A stretch of 64,000 nt of DNA, from the NCBI GenBank assembly GCA_900540875.1, contig UQHT01000009.1, forward strand, positions 25,503 to 89,502, written 5' to 3'. A program made the position numbers and the translations under genes. Shown one piece after another: positions 42,339 through 50,956 of the stretch (positions within the stretch are counted from its first letter, which is position 1; every line of letters begins with the position of its first letter). The notes below the pieces were generated by a model that worked only from the letters and a program-made list of their open reading frames with translations, was not told where the DNA came from and searched no databases. Source of the DNA: an uncultured Collinsella sp. (GTDB taxonomy: Bacteria; Actinomycetota; Coriobacteriia; Coriobacteriales; Coriobacteriaceae).

Positions 42339-43957
42339 TGACCGACGTGCGCGAGGCTGCACAGAGCCTCATCGAATATGCCATCCACCGATCGATGATC
42401 GGACAGGACGATCGCATCTGGGCATACAACACTATTTTGGAGTGCATCGGCGCCACGGGCCCCGCGCTCGACATGGCTTGGGCGCTCAAGACCGAGAAGA
42501 TTTCGCTCTTGCACCCCGATACGCTCCCCGACTTTGACCTGGAGGGCACGCTTGCCGCGCTTTCCGAGGCCGCCGTTACCAACGGTGCCGCCGAGGACAC
42601 GGCGTCGGGCCGCGACCGCATCGCCATGCACATCATGGGCGTACTCATGCCGAGGCCTTCGGTTGTAAACGAGGAGTTCAACGGACGTATGGGCGTCAAC
42701 GAGCCCCGCGCCGCGACCGACTGGTTCTACGGCCTGTGCTGCGACGCCGGCTACGTGCGCCGTGCCGCCATCGCGCGCAACATCAAATGGAGCACCCCCA
42801 CCAACTGGGGCGATCTTGAGATCACCATCAACCTGTCCAAGCCCGAGAAGGACCCGCGCGATATCGCCGCGGCAGGTGCAGCTAAGAACACGGGCGAGAA
42901 GTATCCCGCCTGCCAGCTCTGCATCGAAAACGAGGGCTATCCCGGACGCTCCGCCGCAGCCGACGGCGGAGCTCACCCCGCCCGCCAGAATCTGCGCGTT
43001 ATCCCCATCCAGCTCGACGGCGAGCGCTGGGGCTTCCAGTACAGCCCGTACGCGTACTTTAACGAGCACTGCATTGCCATGAGCTCCGAGCATCGTCCGA
43101 TGCACGTCGACCGCAAGGGCCTGACCTGCCTGCTCGACTTTGTGGACCTGTTCCCGCATTACTTCATCGGCTCCAACGCCGACCTGCCCATCGTGGGCGG
43201 CTCGATTCTGTCGCACGACCACTTCCAGGGCGGCGCGCACGAGTTCCCCATGATGCATGCCGCCGAGGTCTCGCAGTTTAGCGTGCCCGGTTTTGACCAG
43301 GTCACCGGCACTGTGCTGCAGTGGCCGCTCTCGGTGCTGCGTCTGCGCTCGCATGACCGCGCTCAGCTGCTCGATGCCGCCGAGAAGATTATCCTCGCCT
43401 GGCGCGAGTGGAGCGATGAGTCTGTTGGCGTCATCGCGCACACAGCCGATGGCGTGGCGCACAACACCGTGACGCCCGTCATTCGCCGCGTCGACTCCCG
43501 CGGCAACGCCGGCGGCGAGATTTACGAGGCCTACCTGGCGCTTCGCTGCAATATCACGACCGACGAGCATCCGCTGGGCGTTTTCCACCCGCATGCCGAG
43601 TATCACCATATTAAGAAGGAGAACATCGGCCTGATCGAGGTTATGGGCCTGGCTATTCTTCCGCCGCGCCTGGTTCCCGAGCTCGGCGCTGTCCGCGAGC
43701 ACCTGCTGGCAGCCAAAGCCGATACCAGCTACGACCTTGCCAGTGCGCTCGAGGGCGACGACCTTTGCCGCAGCCATGCCGCGTGGGCCGAGGACGTCTA
43801 TGCCCGCCGCGCCGACGAGCTTACGGCGGACAACGCCATCGACATCCTGCACGAGGAGGTCGGCGTGGTGTTTGGCCACGTGCTCGACAACGCCGGCGTC
43901 TTTAAGTGGGACGAAGCCGGCCGCGCCGCCCAACAGCGCTTTATCGACTCACTGTAA
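42329..43957 (+). CDS. galT: Galactose-1-phosphate uridylyltransferase, GalT type 2
   Basis: Exchanges UMP between UDP-glucose and galactose 1-phosphate. The 542-residue protein is of the long GalT class found mainly in Firmicutes and actinobacteria. Landmarks are MGVLMPRPSVVNEEF, TDWFYGLC, SPYAYFNEHCIAMSSEHRPM and the histidine-rich SILSHDHFQGGAHEF segment. The start is taken as ATG 42329; ATG 42338, forming a TAATG junction with galK, is an equally good alternative. UDP-galactose 4-epimerase (galE) is not in the window. Confidence 0.94.
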   Translation: MAVMTDVREAAQSLIEYAIHRSMIGQDDRIWAYNTILECIGATGPALDMAWALKTEKISLLHPDTLPDFDLEGTLAALSEAAVTNGAAEDTASGRDRIAMHIMGVLMPRPSVVNEEFNGRMGVNEPRAATDWFYGLCCDAGYVRRAAIARNIKWSTPTNWGDLEITINLSKPEKDPRDIAAAGAAKNTGEKYPACQLCIENEGYPGRSAAADGGAHPARQNLRVIPIQLDGERWGFQYSPYAYFNEHCIAMSSEHRPMHVDRKGLTCLLDFVDLFPHYFIGSNADLPIVGGSILSHDHFQGGAHEFPMMHAAEVSQFSVPGFDQVTGTVLQWPLSVLRLRSHDRAQLLDAAEKIILAWREWSDESVGVIAHTADGVAHNTVTPVIRRVDSRGNAGGEIYEAYLALRCNITTDEHPLGVFHPHAEYHHIKKENIGLIEVMGLAILPPRLVPELGAVREHLLAAKADTSYDLASALEGDDLCRSHAAWAEDVYARRADELTADNAIDILHEEVGVVFGHVLDNAGVFKWDEAGRAAQQRFIDSL

Positions 43958-44002
43958 TGATCCCTTGGAGACGGAGGAAAACGGACTATTTCGTCTTCAA
44001 GA

Positions 44003-44045
44003 CAACGGCGCCCGCCGGCAACATCGCCGGCGGGCGCCGTTTTTG
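44003..44045 (+). terminator. Terminator after galT
   Basis: A 16-bp G+C-rich stem (AACGGCGCCCGCCGGC with its complement at 44025-44040) and a 6-nt loop, followed by TTTTT. Confidence 0.93.
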
Positions 44046-44047
44046 CG

Positions 44048-44179
44048 TGTAGTCATTGGGGACGCTCTTAAACGACTAGTCAAACAAGAACGTCCCCAAC
44101 GACTAATGACTCGAGCGTGGAAAATCTCCCACTTTGAGCTCGCATGGGCACCAAAAGCGGGAGATTATCCACTCTCATT
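44048..44179. repeat. Paired dyad element, family D, copy 2
   Basis: Same order of two inverted repeats as at 10152-10283. The first is TGTAGTCATTGGGGACGCTC with AAGAACGTCCCCAACGACTA. The second is GAGCGTGGAAAATCTCCC with GGGAGATTATCCACTCTC, here with mismatches in the left arm. It lies between the convergent galT and lacC genes. Confidence 0.75.
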
Positions 44180-44198
44180 CTATTAGGAGTCGCAACCG

Positions 44199-45134
44199 CT
44201 ACAACTCTACGACCTCAACGCCGTTGTAGATCTCGTCCCAGCGGTCCAGGACCAGGTGGCCGGTCTTGGGGTCCATGGCGTTGAGCTTGCCGCAGGTATT
44301 GGCGGTCTTGAGCACCGTGACGTCGTCGGCACCAGCAGCAATGGCATGCGCAAAGCCGGCGATGGTCGAGTCGCCGGAACCCGTCGCGTTCACAGCCGCA
44401 ATCGCGGGCGTCTTGGCGCGGAATGCGCGACCCTCATGGAAGCCCACCGAACCGGCAGCGCCCATCGAAACGACAACCCAGGGAATACCGGCAAAACGGC
44501 TATCGGCGGCAAGCGCCTCGCGCAGGGCATCGACATCATCGGTCGTAAAGGACGTACCCAGCAGGCCGTTAATCTCGGTCAGGTTGGGTTTTACGAGCTC
44601 AGGTTTAGCGTCGGACTCCAGCGCAGCCTCCAGCGATGCACCCGAGGTGTCGAGCAGCACCTTGGCGCCCGCCTCCTCGGCGATCTTGACGAGCTCGGCA
44701 TAGTAGCCGGCATCGACGCCACGCGGCAGCGAGCCCGAAAGCGTCACAACGTCCGCCCTCGCTGCAAGCTCGGCAAACTTGGCCGTAAAGGCCTCGAGCT
44801 CGGCCGGGGCGATCTGCGGGCCGCTCTCCAGCAGCTCCGTCTGATTACCCTCGTGCAGGATATTCAGGCAGATGCGCGTCTCACCGGCAATGGGCACAAA
44901 GTCGTTCTTGACGCCGTCGGCATCCATAAGCTCGGCCATATAGGCACCCATGTGACCGCCAAGCAGGCCGGTCGCGAGCACGTCATCGCCCAGCTGCAGC
45001 AGCACGCGGCTCACGTTGAGGCCCTTGCCGCCAGCGGTCTTTTCGGGCGTCACACGGTTAACATCGTCGATGATCAGCTTGTCGAGCTGATAGCGCGTAT
45101 CAATCGACGGGTTCATGGTAACGGTCAGAATCAT
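44199..45134 (-). CDS. lacC: PfkB-family sugar kinase, tagatose-6-phosphate kinase / 1-phosphofructokinase
   Basis: 311 residues with the LacC/FruK features: MILTVTMNPSID at the start, KTAGGKGLNVSRVLLQLG, SGSLPRGVDAGYY, VKPNLTEINGLLG, and the PfkB signature with catalytic Asp in AAVNATGSGDSTIAGFAHA. In the tagatose-6-phosphate pathway it makes tagatose 1,6-bisphosphate. The ATG at 45134 has AGGAG upstream. It is last in the run lacA-lacB-epimerase-lacC, which supports the LacC assignment over FruK; sequence alone does not separate them. Confidence 0.88.
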   Translation of the reverse strand: MILTVTMNPSIDTRYQLDKLIIDDVNRVTPEKTAGGKGLNVSRVLLQLGDDVLATGLLGGHMGAYMAELMDADGVKNDFVPIAGETRICLNILHEGNQTELLESGPQIAPAELEAFTAKFAELAARADVVTLSGSLPRGVDAGYYAELVKIAEEAGAKVLLDTSGASLEAALESDAKPELVKPNLTEINGLLGTSFTTDDVDALREALAADSRFAGIPWVVVSMGAAGSVGFHEGRAFRAKTPAIAAVNATGSGDSTIAGFAHAIAAGADDVTVLKTANTCGKLNAMDPKTGHLVLDRWDEIYNGVEVVEL

Positions 45135-45187
45135 GTTGAACTCCTGTTCCGGGGTGGCATAACCCGCCCCAAACATACGATAACTCG

Positions 45188-46069
45188 TTAAAGGATCTCG
45201 ATCTCAAAGCCGCGGATGACGGTCTCCCCTGGCTTGGCCACCAGGCAGCCACGCTTGTGCTCCAGAATATCGTCCTCGTCGGAGCAGGTGGACAGACCAC
45301 CCCACGGCTCAACTGCCACAAAGTCGCCCTCGGGCTTGCTCCACACAATCAGGTACGGCATATCGGGGAACGTCAGGCGCACGCCCTTGTCCTCGGTTTT
45401 CTTGGTCAGCGTAACCACGCGGCTCTCGAGCACGTCAAAGATGGTCTCCGCGAAGTCGAAGAGTTCGTGGGTAAGCGGCAGGTTCTGGCCGATCATGGGG
45501 TTCTTGCTGCGATGCTCAACATCAATCAGGCCCGTCGAGGGAACGGCGGTACAGAGCTCGGTGGCCTCGCACCGCTCAAAACGAAGCTCATAGTCGTCAT
45601 AGGACTCGCCCTCGTCGAGCGGGCACTTAAAGCCGGGGTGACCACCCACAAAGAACGGCATGTCCTCGGTGCCCTCATTGGTCACCTCGTACGACACGGC
45701 CACCTTTTCCGAATCGATCGTGTAACGAGCAACGATCTTAAACGGATACGGGTACTGCTCGAGCAACTCGGCATGGTCGGCAGAGCTTAGGCTCAGCGCA
45801 ACCATGTTGTCGCCCTGCTCCTCGAGCTTCCACTCCTGTTTGCGCGCAAAGCCGTGGCGAGCGAGCTTGACCTCGCGGCCGCCCATGGTCATCGCGCGGC
45901 CGTCACGAAGGCCACCGCAGATCGGGAAGCAAATGGGCGCCTGGCCCGACCAGACCGCCGGGTCACCCTGCCACAGGTACTCACGGCCGTTGGCTTTAAT
46001 CGAAGTGAACGATCCGCCAGCCGTGCTCAGCGCCACACGAATAGAACCGTTATCAAGAACAAACTCCAT
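45188..46069 (-). CDS. lacX: Aldose 1-epimerase-like protein (LacX-like)
   Basis: 293 residues of the galactose mutarotase fold. The first half contains GREYLWQGDPAVWSGQAPIC and FPICGGLRDG; the catalytic-type residues lie in RHGFAR and FFVGGHPGF, with Glu in FVAVEPWGG. LacX of lactococcal lac operons belongs to this class, and the neighbours here are lac genes. The ATG at 46069 has GGAAGG upstream. It lies 53 bp before lacC and is probably cotranscribed. The exact substrate, a hexose or hexose 6-phosphate, is unknown. Confidence 0.83.
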   Translation of the reverse strand: MEFVLDNGSIRVALSTAGGSFTSIKANGREYLWQGDPAVWSGQAPICFPICGGLRDGRAMTMGGREVKLARHGFARKQEWKLEEQGDNMVALSLSSADHAELLEQYPYPFKIVARYTIDSEKVAVSYEVTNEGTEDMPFFVGGHPGFKCPLDEGESYDDYELRFERCEATELCTAVPSTGLIDVEHRSKNPMIGQNLPLTHELFDFAETIFDVLESRVVTLTKKTEDKGVRLTFPDMPYLIVWSKPEGDFVAVEPWGGLSTCSDEDDILEHKRGCLVAKPGETVIRGFEIEIL

Positions 46070-46301
46070 AGGAGCCTTCCCTTTCTTACGACAGCCCGCC
46101 AAGTCAATAGGGCTGATAGAAAACCGGCCCGCGCCCCCTCACAGAAACGCGAGCCGTCAATTGAAAAGCTGCAGAATGCCGGGTACCGCCTGGAGCGAAG
46201 CACTCAAGCTCAGCAAGCAAACGTGTTATCGGAGCAGCTAGCCGAATCAGAACGCTTCCCAACAACAGCGGTAACCCTGCTGGTACCCCCTACGTCAGCG
46301 A

Positions 46302-46443
46302 GCGGCGCTCAGGTGCCCCAGGTCGCCGCGAAAGAGGAGCGACGCGTACTTCATGTACGCGAGCGACGGTTTGAGCGGCGAGATGGGGTGCCTGAGCGCC
46401 GCGCAGCGTCGACCTGTTACGCGGTTTGGCAAAACCGCGTAAC
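46302..46443. repeat. Arm-plus-core hairpin element, family C, copy 2, with adjacent terminator-like stem
   Basis: Arms 46302-46329 and 46375-46402 (28 nt, imperfect) enclose a 45-nt core with GCGAAAGAGGAGCGACGCGT and an inner stem GCGTAC/GTACGC. A separate stem GTTACGCGGTTT with AAACCGCGTAAC follows at 46416-46443, next to the lacB stop codon. Related to 22544-22650. It fills most of the 378-bp gap between lacB and the epimerase gene. Confidence 0.75.
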
Positions 46444-46447
46444 CCCC

Positions 46448-46972
46448 TTAGTCGTGGTATTCGCCGCGGTCCCACTTCTCGAGGAACTCGTCAAAGAAGT
46501 GCGGGTCGGCCTGAGCCTCGGCGTCGGCCTTATTGCAAGCGTCAATCTTGGCGATCAGGGCGTCGTGCTCGGGAGTCTTCTCGTAGGGCTCCTCCAGGAA
46601 GGCAAGCATAATGTCGGCCATCAGGAACTCGCCGGTGATCTTGCCGCCAAAGCCCACGATGTTGGCGTTGAGCTCGCGACGGGCATACAGGGCAGAGGTC
46701 ATGTCGCGAACCAGGGCGCAGCGAGCGCCGGGAACCTTGTTGACGGCGTTGGTGATGCCGATGCCGGTGCCGCACAGGGCCACGCCAAAGTCGGCCTTGC
46801 CGCTGGCAACAGCCTCGCCCACGGCCTTACCGTAGATGGGATAGTGCGTACGGGTGTGGCTGTAGGTGCCGCAGTCGAGCACCTTGTAGCCAGCCTGCTC
46901 CAGGCGGTCGGCCAGATAGATCTTCTCGTCCGTAACGATATGGTCGCAACCGATTGCGATGGTCTTCTTCAT
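46448..46972 (-). CDS. lacB: Galactose-6-phosphate isomerase subunit LacB
   Basis: 174 residues of the RpiB/LacA/LacB family: MKKTIAIGCDHIVTDEKIYL, CGTYSHTRTHYPIYGKAVGE, and the sugar-phosphate loop VALCGTGIGITNAVNKVPG with the catalytic-type cysteine. With LacA it isomerises galactose 6-phosphate to tagatose 6-phosphate. The ATG at 46972 follows AAAGGACG. It lies 63 bp downstream of lacA. Confidence 0.92.
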   Translation of the reverse strand: MKKTIAIGCDHIVTDEKIYLADRLEQAGYKVLDCGTYSHTRTHYPIYGKAVGEAVASGKADFGVALCGTGIGITNAVNKVPGARCALVRDMTSALYARRELNANIVGFGGKITGEFLMADIMLAFLEEPYEKTPEHDALIAKIDACNKADAEAQADPHFFDEFLEKWDRGEYHD

Positions 46973-47035
46973 CAGAACGTCCTTTCGTCTGAATTCACAA
47001 GTTGAGATAGAAGTTCGAGTTCTCGGTGGCTCTCG

Positions 47036-47464
47036 TTAGGCCATCTTGTTGAGCATGTCGACACGGATCTGGTGACGGCCGCCGGCGTACTGGGCGCGCA
47101 GGAACTCGCGGGCGATCTTCTTGGCGACCTCGGTGCCCACAACGCCCGGGCCCATGGTGACCATGCGCGAGCCGTTGTGCTCGCGGGTCATGTAAGCGGA
47201 ACGCTCGTCGGAAATGTTGGCGACGACCATGCCCTTGATCTTGACGGCGGCCATATAGGAGCCGACGCCATACTTATCGAATGCGAAGCCCTGGGAATCC
47301 TTGTGCTCCAGCAGGTCCTTGGCAACGGCGGTCGCGGAATCGACAAAGTCCGCAGCAGGGGTCTCGGAATAGTCGACGACCTCGTGACCGTCGGCGATGA
47401 GCATCTCCTTGATGGACTCCTTCATCGACATACCGTCGGCATCGGAAGCGATTACAACCCTCAT
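47036..47464 (-). CDS. lacA: Galactose-6-phosphate isomerase subunit LacA
   Basis: 142 residues of the same family as LacB: MRVVIASDADGMSMKESIKE, GHEVVDYSETPAADFVDSAT and VANISDERSAYMTREHNGSR. As in other LacA subunits the CGTG loop is replaced (AFDKYGVGSY), so activity needs the LacAB heteromer. The ATG at 47464 has AAGGAGG upstream. It heads the lacA-lacB-lacX-lacC run. The upstream dyads at 47559-47634 are candidate operators. Confidence 0.92.
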   Translation of the reverse strand: MRVVIASDADGMSMKESIKEMLIADGHEVVDYSETPAADFVDSATAVAKDLLEHKDSQGFAFDKYGVGSYMAAVKIKGMVVANISDERSAYMTREHNGSRMVTMGPGVVGTEVAKKIAREFLRAQYAGGRHQIRVDMLNKMA

Positions 47465-47558
47465 GACATCCTCCTTGAGAGATACGCAGGTGCGTAGTTT
47501 CTGTTTGGAAGTGTTGAATCGCGTTCAGGTCCGGGCATCTGAATGTGCGGTTCTTCAC

Positions 47559-47634
47559 TGTTCATGTTTATTTGAACACATTCGAACATCAACTGCAACA
47601 ATTATTTGTTTGTCTTTGTTCTATTTTGAACAAA
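47559..47634. promoter_or_regulatory. Two TGTTC...GAACA dyads upstream of lacA
   Basis: TGTTCA-N8-TGAACA (47559-47578) and TTTGTTC-N6-GAACAAA (47615-47634) share the half-site TGTTC, with a further GAACA at 47584. Two similar palindromes in one promoter point to a dedicated regulator, different from the TGTTAACG-type sites of the two LacI proteins. Confidence 0.5.
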
Positions 47635-47704
47635 TACCATTCACGGATGATTGGCGACCGTTTGAGCCCGGCGCAGACGTAGCGACCATGTGTTCAACAA
47701 ACAA

Positions 47705-47737
47705 AAGGGCGGCCGAGAACGTGTCTCGGCTGCCCTT
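47705..47737 (-). terminator. Terminator after the membrane protein gene
   Basis: AAGGGCGGCCGAG pairs with CTCGGCTGCCCTT (one G-T pair) with a 7-nt loop; on the minus strand TTTTGTTTGT follows. Confidence 0.85.
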
Positions 47738-47771
47738 CTTACGGTTGATCTTCCAAAGATCGCTTTGCCGC

Positions 47772-48785
47772 CTACTCAGACTGCCCGCTCTTCTTGGCAT
47801 GTTTGGACGGAGCGCTCAGAAAACGACCCGTCAGATAGTTCGCGGGACCGGAGATATCGATCCCCAGCAACACGTGTCCTAGCCATAGGAACGCCACGAG
47901 CACCAGTAGAGGAATCACGCACGAGGTCACGATCATCACGATGACGCCTTCGATCAGATCGGTCACCTGCCGCACGATCTCGTCGGTCATCTGCTTGGCA
48001 CCACTGGTTACCGACGTGACCAGGCTCGAGGCCCCGTCAGTCAACTGCTCGAGTACGTTTTTGGACTCCGTGGCCTCGGACTTTTTCTTGCTTGCTTTGG
48101 AGTTATCGCTGTCTGCCGCACCCGCAGCGTCGGCCGCCTTTTGCTCAGCTTGCTCAATACTTACGCGATACGTTTCATCGACCTTCTGCGACACCCATAC
48201 GCTCGCGGGCACAAGCGCCATGCCGATCACGGCAACCACCAACACGCGCGTCGCCACACGGCGCAGGACGGCGCTCGTGCTCCAGCGCCCGTGAATGCCA
48301 AGCGACACCGCAAAGAGCGCCAACGCAAACGGGATTAAGATGCCCAAGCCAACCGACCACAAAATAGTCAGCAGATATTTCTCGAGGTAGAGCACGGCAA
48401 GCACGATGCCCAAGTTGCCCGAAAGCTGTGCGAGCTGCTCAGCGACCGGCGTACCCGTATCACCCGGCAGCGCGGTAATGCCCGCAGACAGCGCCACGCA
48501 CGAGGCCGTGAGCGCCAGTACGTTACCTTTCTTTTGGTCGATAACCTCGATGGTGGAGTCCCAAGTCTTGGTATCGGCAAAATGCGGACGAGCCACAAAG
48601 CCCGACAGCAAGGCCAGTACCACGAGCGCAACGATGATACCGATCTGCAGCTTTTTATTTGCGCACACGACATCGGACAGGCTGGGCTGCAGCTCGGTTA
48701 CCGTCGTGTGCTCGGTTATCTGGACAGGACGCCCATGAGCCATCTCGTGCGCGTCTCTTTTTTGTATTGACCCGTTATCCGGCAT
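47772..48785 (-). CDS. Hypothetical multi-pass membrane protein
   Basis: 337 residues, not assigned to a known family. It has about five hydrophobic segments: about 48-67, 92-110, 120-160 (two), 175-200, and a C-terminal pair near 280-305. A long, charged, Ala/Lys-rich soluble stretch lies between about 205 and 265 (AEQKAADAAGAADSDNSKAS), probably coiled coil. The ATG at 48785 has GAGGAGG upstream. It sits between lacF and lacA but is closed by its own terminator, so a lac-specific role is doubtful. Confidence 0.8.
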   Translation of the reverse strand: MPDNGSIQKRDAHEMAHGRPVQITEHTTVTELQPSLSDVVCANKKLQIGIIVALVVLALLSGFVARPHFADTKTWDSTIEVIDQKKGNVLALTASCVALSAGITALPGDTGTPVAEQLAQLSGNLGIVLAVLYLEKYLLTILWSVGLGILIPFALALFAVSLGIHGRWSTSAVLRRVATRVLVVAVIGMALVPASVWVSQKVDETYRVSIEQAEQKAADAAGAADSDNSKASKKKSEATESKNVLEQLTDGASSLVTSVTSGAKQMTDEIVRQVTDLIEGVIVMIVTSCVIPLLVLVAFLWLGHVLLGIDISGPANYLTGRFLSAPSKHAKKSGQSE

Positions 48786-48900
48786 TTGGATACCTCCTCA
48801 GTCCGGCGTTTAATGTGAAAGGAAGTATACCCACCCAGCGAAAAACCGAACGGCAAGACGAACGGGCACCAAGACTGTCCCCAATGACTATTTCGGGATG

Positions 48901-48967
48901 AGTTGCGGTGGAATAGGGATTGTTTTGCGCCCGCCGGTCCCTATTCAGTCCCTATTTCACCGCAACT
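48901..48967. repeat. Intergenic inverted repeat (19-bp arms)
   Basis: AGTTGCGGTGGAATAGGGA (48901-48919) and TCCCTATTTCACCGCAACT (48949-48967), one mismatch. TCCCTATTC also occurs between the arms, giving two alternative pairings. It lies upstream of the membrane protein gene and 3' of lacF. Confidence 0.6.
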
Positions 48968-48983
48968 TGGAGGAGTGCAGAAA

Positions 48984-49015
48984 AAGCCCTGCCGCGGGTA
49001 GCGGCAGAGCTTTTG
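48984..49015 (-). terminator. Terminator after lacF
   Basis: AAGCCCTGCCGC (48984-48995) with GCGGCAGAGCTT (49001-49012), 5-nt loop; on the minus strand it is followed by TTTCTGC after the stem's own T-rich end. Confidence 0.8.
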
Positions 49016-49041
49016 GAAGGGGACTTGGTTGTGAGAGCTCG

Positions 49042-49380
49042 TTAGGCGAGCTTAGCCTCGAGTGCGGCGATGCGCTTATAGGCATCGATGGTAAAGCGGG
49101 TCTGCTTCTCCAGGATCATGGTGGTCATGAGAGTGTCCTGAGCGTGAGCCATGATGAAGGTCATCTCCATCTCGCCGCCGCCGGCCTCCTGCGAAAGCAG
49201 CTTGGTCTGCGTGTCGTGGGCGCCGATAAGTGCATCGCTGGCATCCTTGTGCAGCTGCTCGGCCTTCTCAAAATCACCCTCGCGAGCAGCATCGAGCGCT
49301 GCAAGCAGATCGGTCTGGGCGTCGCCCGCGTATGCGACAATCTCAAATCCAACCATCGAGATTTCTTCTTTGGTTGCCAT
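49042..49380 (-). CDS. lacF: PTS lactose/cellobiose-family EIIA component
   Basis: 112 residues, all helical, with the phosphorylatable histidine in FIMAHAQDTLMTTMI (about 76-90) and the N-terminal MVGFEIVAYAGDAQTDLLAA typical of LacF/CelC. It passes phosphate from HPr to the EIIB domain of LacE. The ATG at 49380 follows AAAGGAACG. It is separated from lacE by the lacI-2 gene and reads in the opposite direction. An operator-like sequence lies at 49447-49466. Confidence 0.92.
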   Translation of the reverse strand: MATKEEISMVGFEIVAYAGDAQTDLLAALDAAREGDFEKAEQLHKDASDALIGAHDTQTKLLSQEAGGGEMEMTFIMAHAQDTLMTTMILEKQTRFTIDAYKRIAALEAKLA

Positions 49381-49446
49381 ATTGCGTTCCTTTCACATAT
49401 GAACCAACGGAGAGCATCGCGTCCGGGCATACGCGCTGCGCTGTGT

Positions 49447-49466
49447 ATGGCAGGAACATTAACATT
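49447..49466. promoter_or_regulatory. Possible third LacI-2 site upstream of lacF
   Basis: The complement strand reads AATGTTAATGTTCCTGCCAT, resembling AATGTTAACGTTGCCATT found twice upstream of lacE. Its place 67 bp before the lacF start fits co-regulation. Confidence 0.4.
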
Positions 49467-49594
49467 CAAACAAAAAAGAACAGCGCAAAACGTAATTTCG
49501 AGCTATGAACGGTTGCTTTTCACCCGTGAACGGTTTTTAAACCAATCTGAACATTCTCAAACACAATTAGCGGCAACCCAAACAGGTCCGCACC

Positions 49595-50599
49595 CTAGCG
49601 TATATCGCGCACCGTATCGCCCTCGACGAGCACACCCGGAAACAGCATGTGCTCCACACCGGGTGCAGCGCCCTCGGCGCCGGCAATCTTGTCGACCGCC
49701 CACATGCCGACGCGCTTGTTGTCAAAGCGCACCGTAGTCAGGCGACGATCGGGCACGATATCGCCCAAACTATCGTCAACACCCACCACGCTTACGTCCT
49801 GGGGCACGTGCTTCCCGCGCGACTCGAGCCCGCGAATGCAGCCGTAGGCCATGGCATCGTTGGAAGCATAAATGGCTGTGCAGTTCGAATCGTCCGCAAG
49901 CACCTGGCCGGCGGCATATCCGCTCTGTGCCGTCCAATCGCCACGGACGAGTCGCGGCGGCTCAATACCATGCGCGCGCAATGTCTCGCGCCAGCCCTCC
50001 TCGCGACGCATGCCCGAAAGCGAGCGCTCGGGGCACGAGATAAAGTGCACGGTCTTGTGCCCCTGCTCCAGCAGGTACTCGACCACCTGGCGCGAGCAAT
50101 CGAACTGGTCGTTATCGACTGTTGAACAGAGCGGGTGCTCCAGCATGGTAACGAGCACCGTCTGCATACCGGGCAGCGGCTCGAAGGTGCCAAAGTCCGC
50201 CGGCATGCGATTCATGATCACAACCATGCCATCCACCGGCAGCGCGCTCATGCGCGACGATGCGCTCTCGAGGGTATACGGATGCCCGTCTACTTTAGTG
50301 AGGGTGATGGCATAGCCATGTTTGTCGGCCGCGGCGGCAAAGCCCTCCATACGGTCGAGGTTGCCGGTGCCGGTAATGTTGAACATGGCGACGCCGACGG
50401 TCTTAAACTTGCCGCGGCGCAGCGATCGACCGGCAAAATTGGGGCGATACCCCAGCTCGCGCATGGCGGCGCGCACGCGCTCCTTGGTCTCGGGGCGCAC
50501 GCTGGGCGAATCGTGCACCGTACGCGAGACTGTCTGCTCCGAGACGCCCGCGAGACGCGCCACGTCCTTAACGGAAACCGATTTTTTAACAGCGGCCAT
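49595..50599 (-). CDS. LacI-family repressor, probable regulator of the lactose PTS genes
   Basis: 334 residues: helix-turn-helix VKDVARLAGVSEQTVSRTVH (about 10-29), effector domain with IYASNDAMAYGCIRGLESRG and VSVVGVDDSLGDIVPDRRLT. It is paralogous over its whole length to the regulator at 39763. The start is ATG 50599 with a modest AAAGATCG site. It is divergent from lacE and upstream of lacF, both likely targets. Two inverted copies of an AATGTTNACGTTGCCATT site lie in the gap to lacE. Confidence 0.92.
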   Translation of the reverse strand: MAAVKKSVSVKDVARLAGVSEQTVSRTVHDSPSVRPETKERVRAAMRELGYRPNFAGRSLRRGKFKTVGVAMFNITGTGNLDRMEGFAAAADKHGYAITLTKVDGHPYTLESASSRMSALPVDGMVVIMNRMPADFGTFEPLPGMQTVLVTMLEHPLCSTVDNDQFDCSRQVVEYLLEQGHKTVHFISCPERSLSGMRREEGWRETLRAHGIEPPRLVRGDWTAQSGYAAGQVLADDSNCTAIYASNDAMAYGCIRGLESRGKHVPQDVSVVGVDDSLGDIVPDRRLTTVRFDNKRVGMWAVDKIAGAEGAAPGVEHMLFPGVLVEGDTVRDIR

Positions 50600-50756
50600 A
50601 GGTCGATCTTTCTATGTCAACGATGCCATTGAAGACATCCTGCGCAGTCATTTTGAACACCTTTAAGTATATCCAACGCCTCCCCAACGATACGCTTACC
50701 ACCCAAAACCTACCGTTCACCGACAATTCTGCTTCCCCGAGCGGCTTTTGTCGCCC

Positions 50757-50896
50757 AAATGTTAACGTTGCCATTGTGCAAACACAGAGCCACCGGGCGG
50801 CTCAAACGTTTACGCGCAAGGAATCGACGGTCCACAGGCACAAGGGCCACCGGTTCGCGTCTTTTTTTGTGCCGCAAAATGGCAACGTCAACATTT
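50757..50896. promoter_or_regulatory. Two inverted AATGTTNACGTTGCCATT operators upstream of lacE
   Basis: AAATGTTAACGTTGCCATT (50757-50775) and, on the other strand, AAATGTTGACGTTGCCATT (50878-50896) differ at one position and are 121 bp apart in opposite orientation. The TGTTAACGT part is shared with the sites of the galK repressor paralogue, but the flank differs (TGCC against ACTC). The second site is 61 bp before the lacE start. Confidence 0.7.
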
Positions 50897-50956
50897 TGGC
50901 AACCGAACGTCAAAAGCTACCATCGTTGCTAACCCACCGACTCTTAGGAGCATTGC

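Noticed and set aside
42320..43933. 537-codon minus-strand open frame opposite galT
   Set aside because: Shadow frame; galT on the other strand has clear catalytic motifs and a start coupled to galK.
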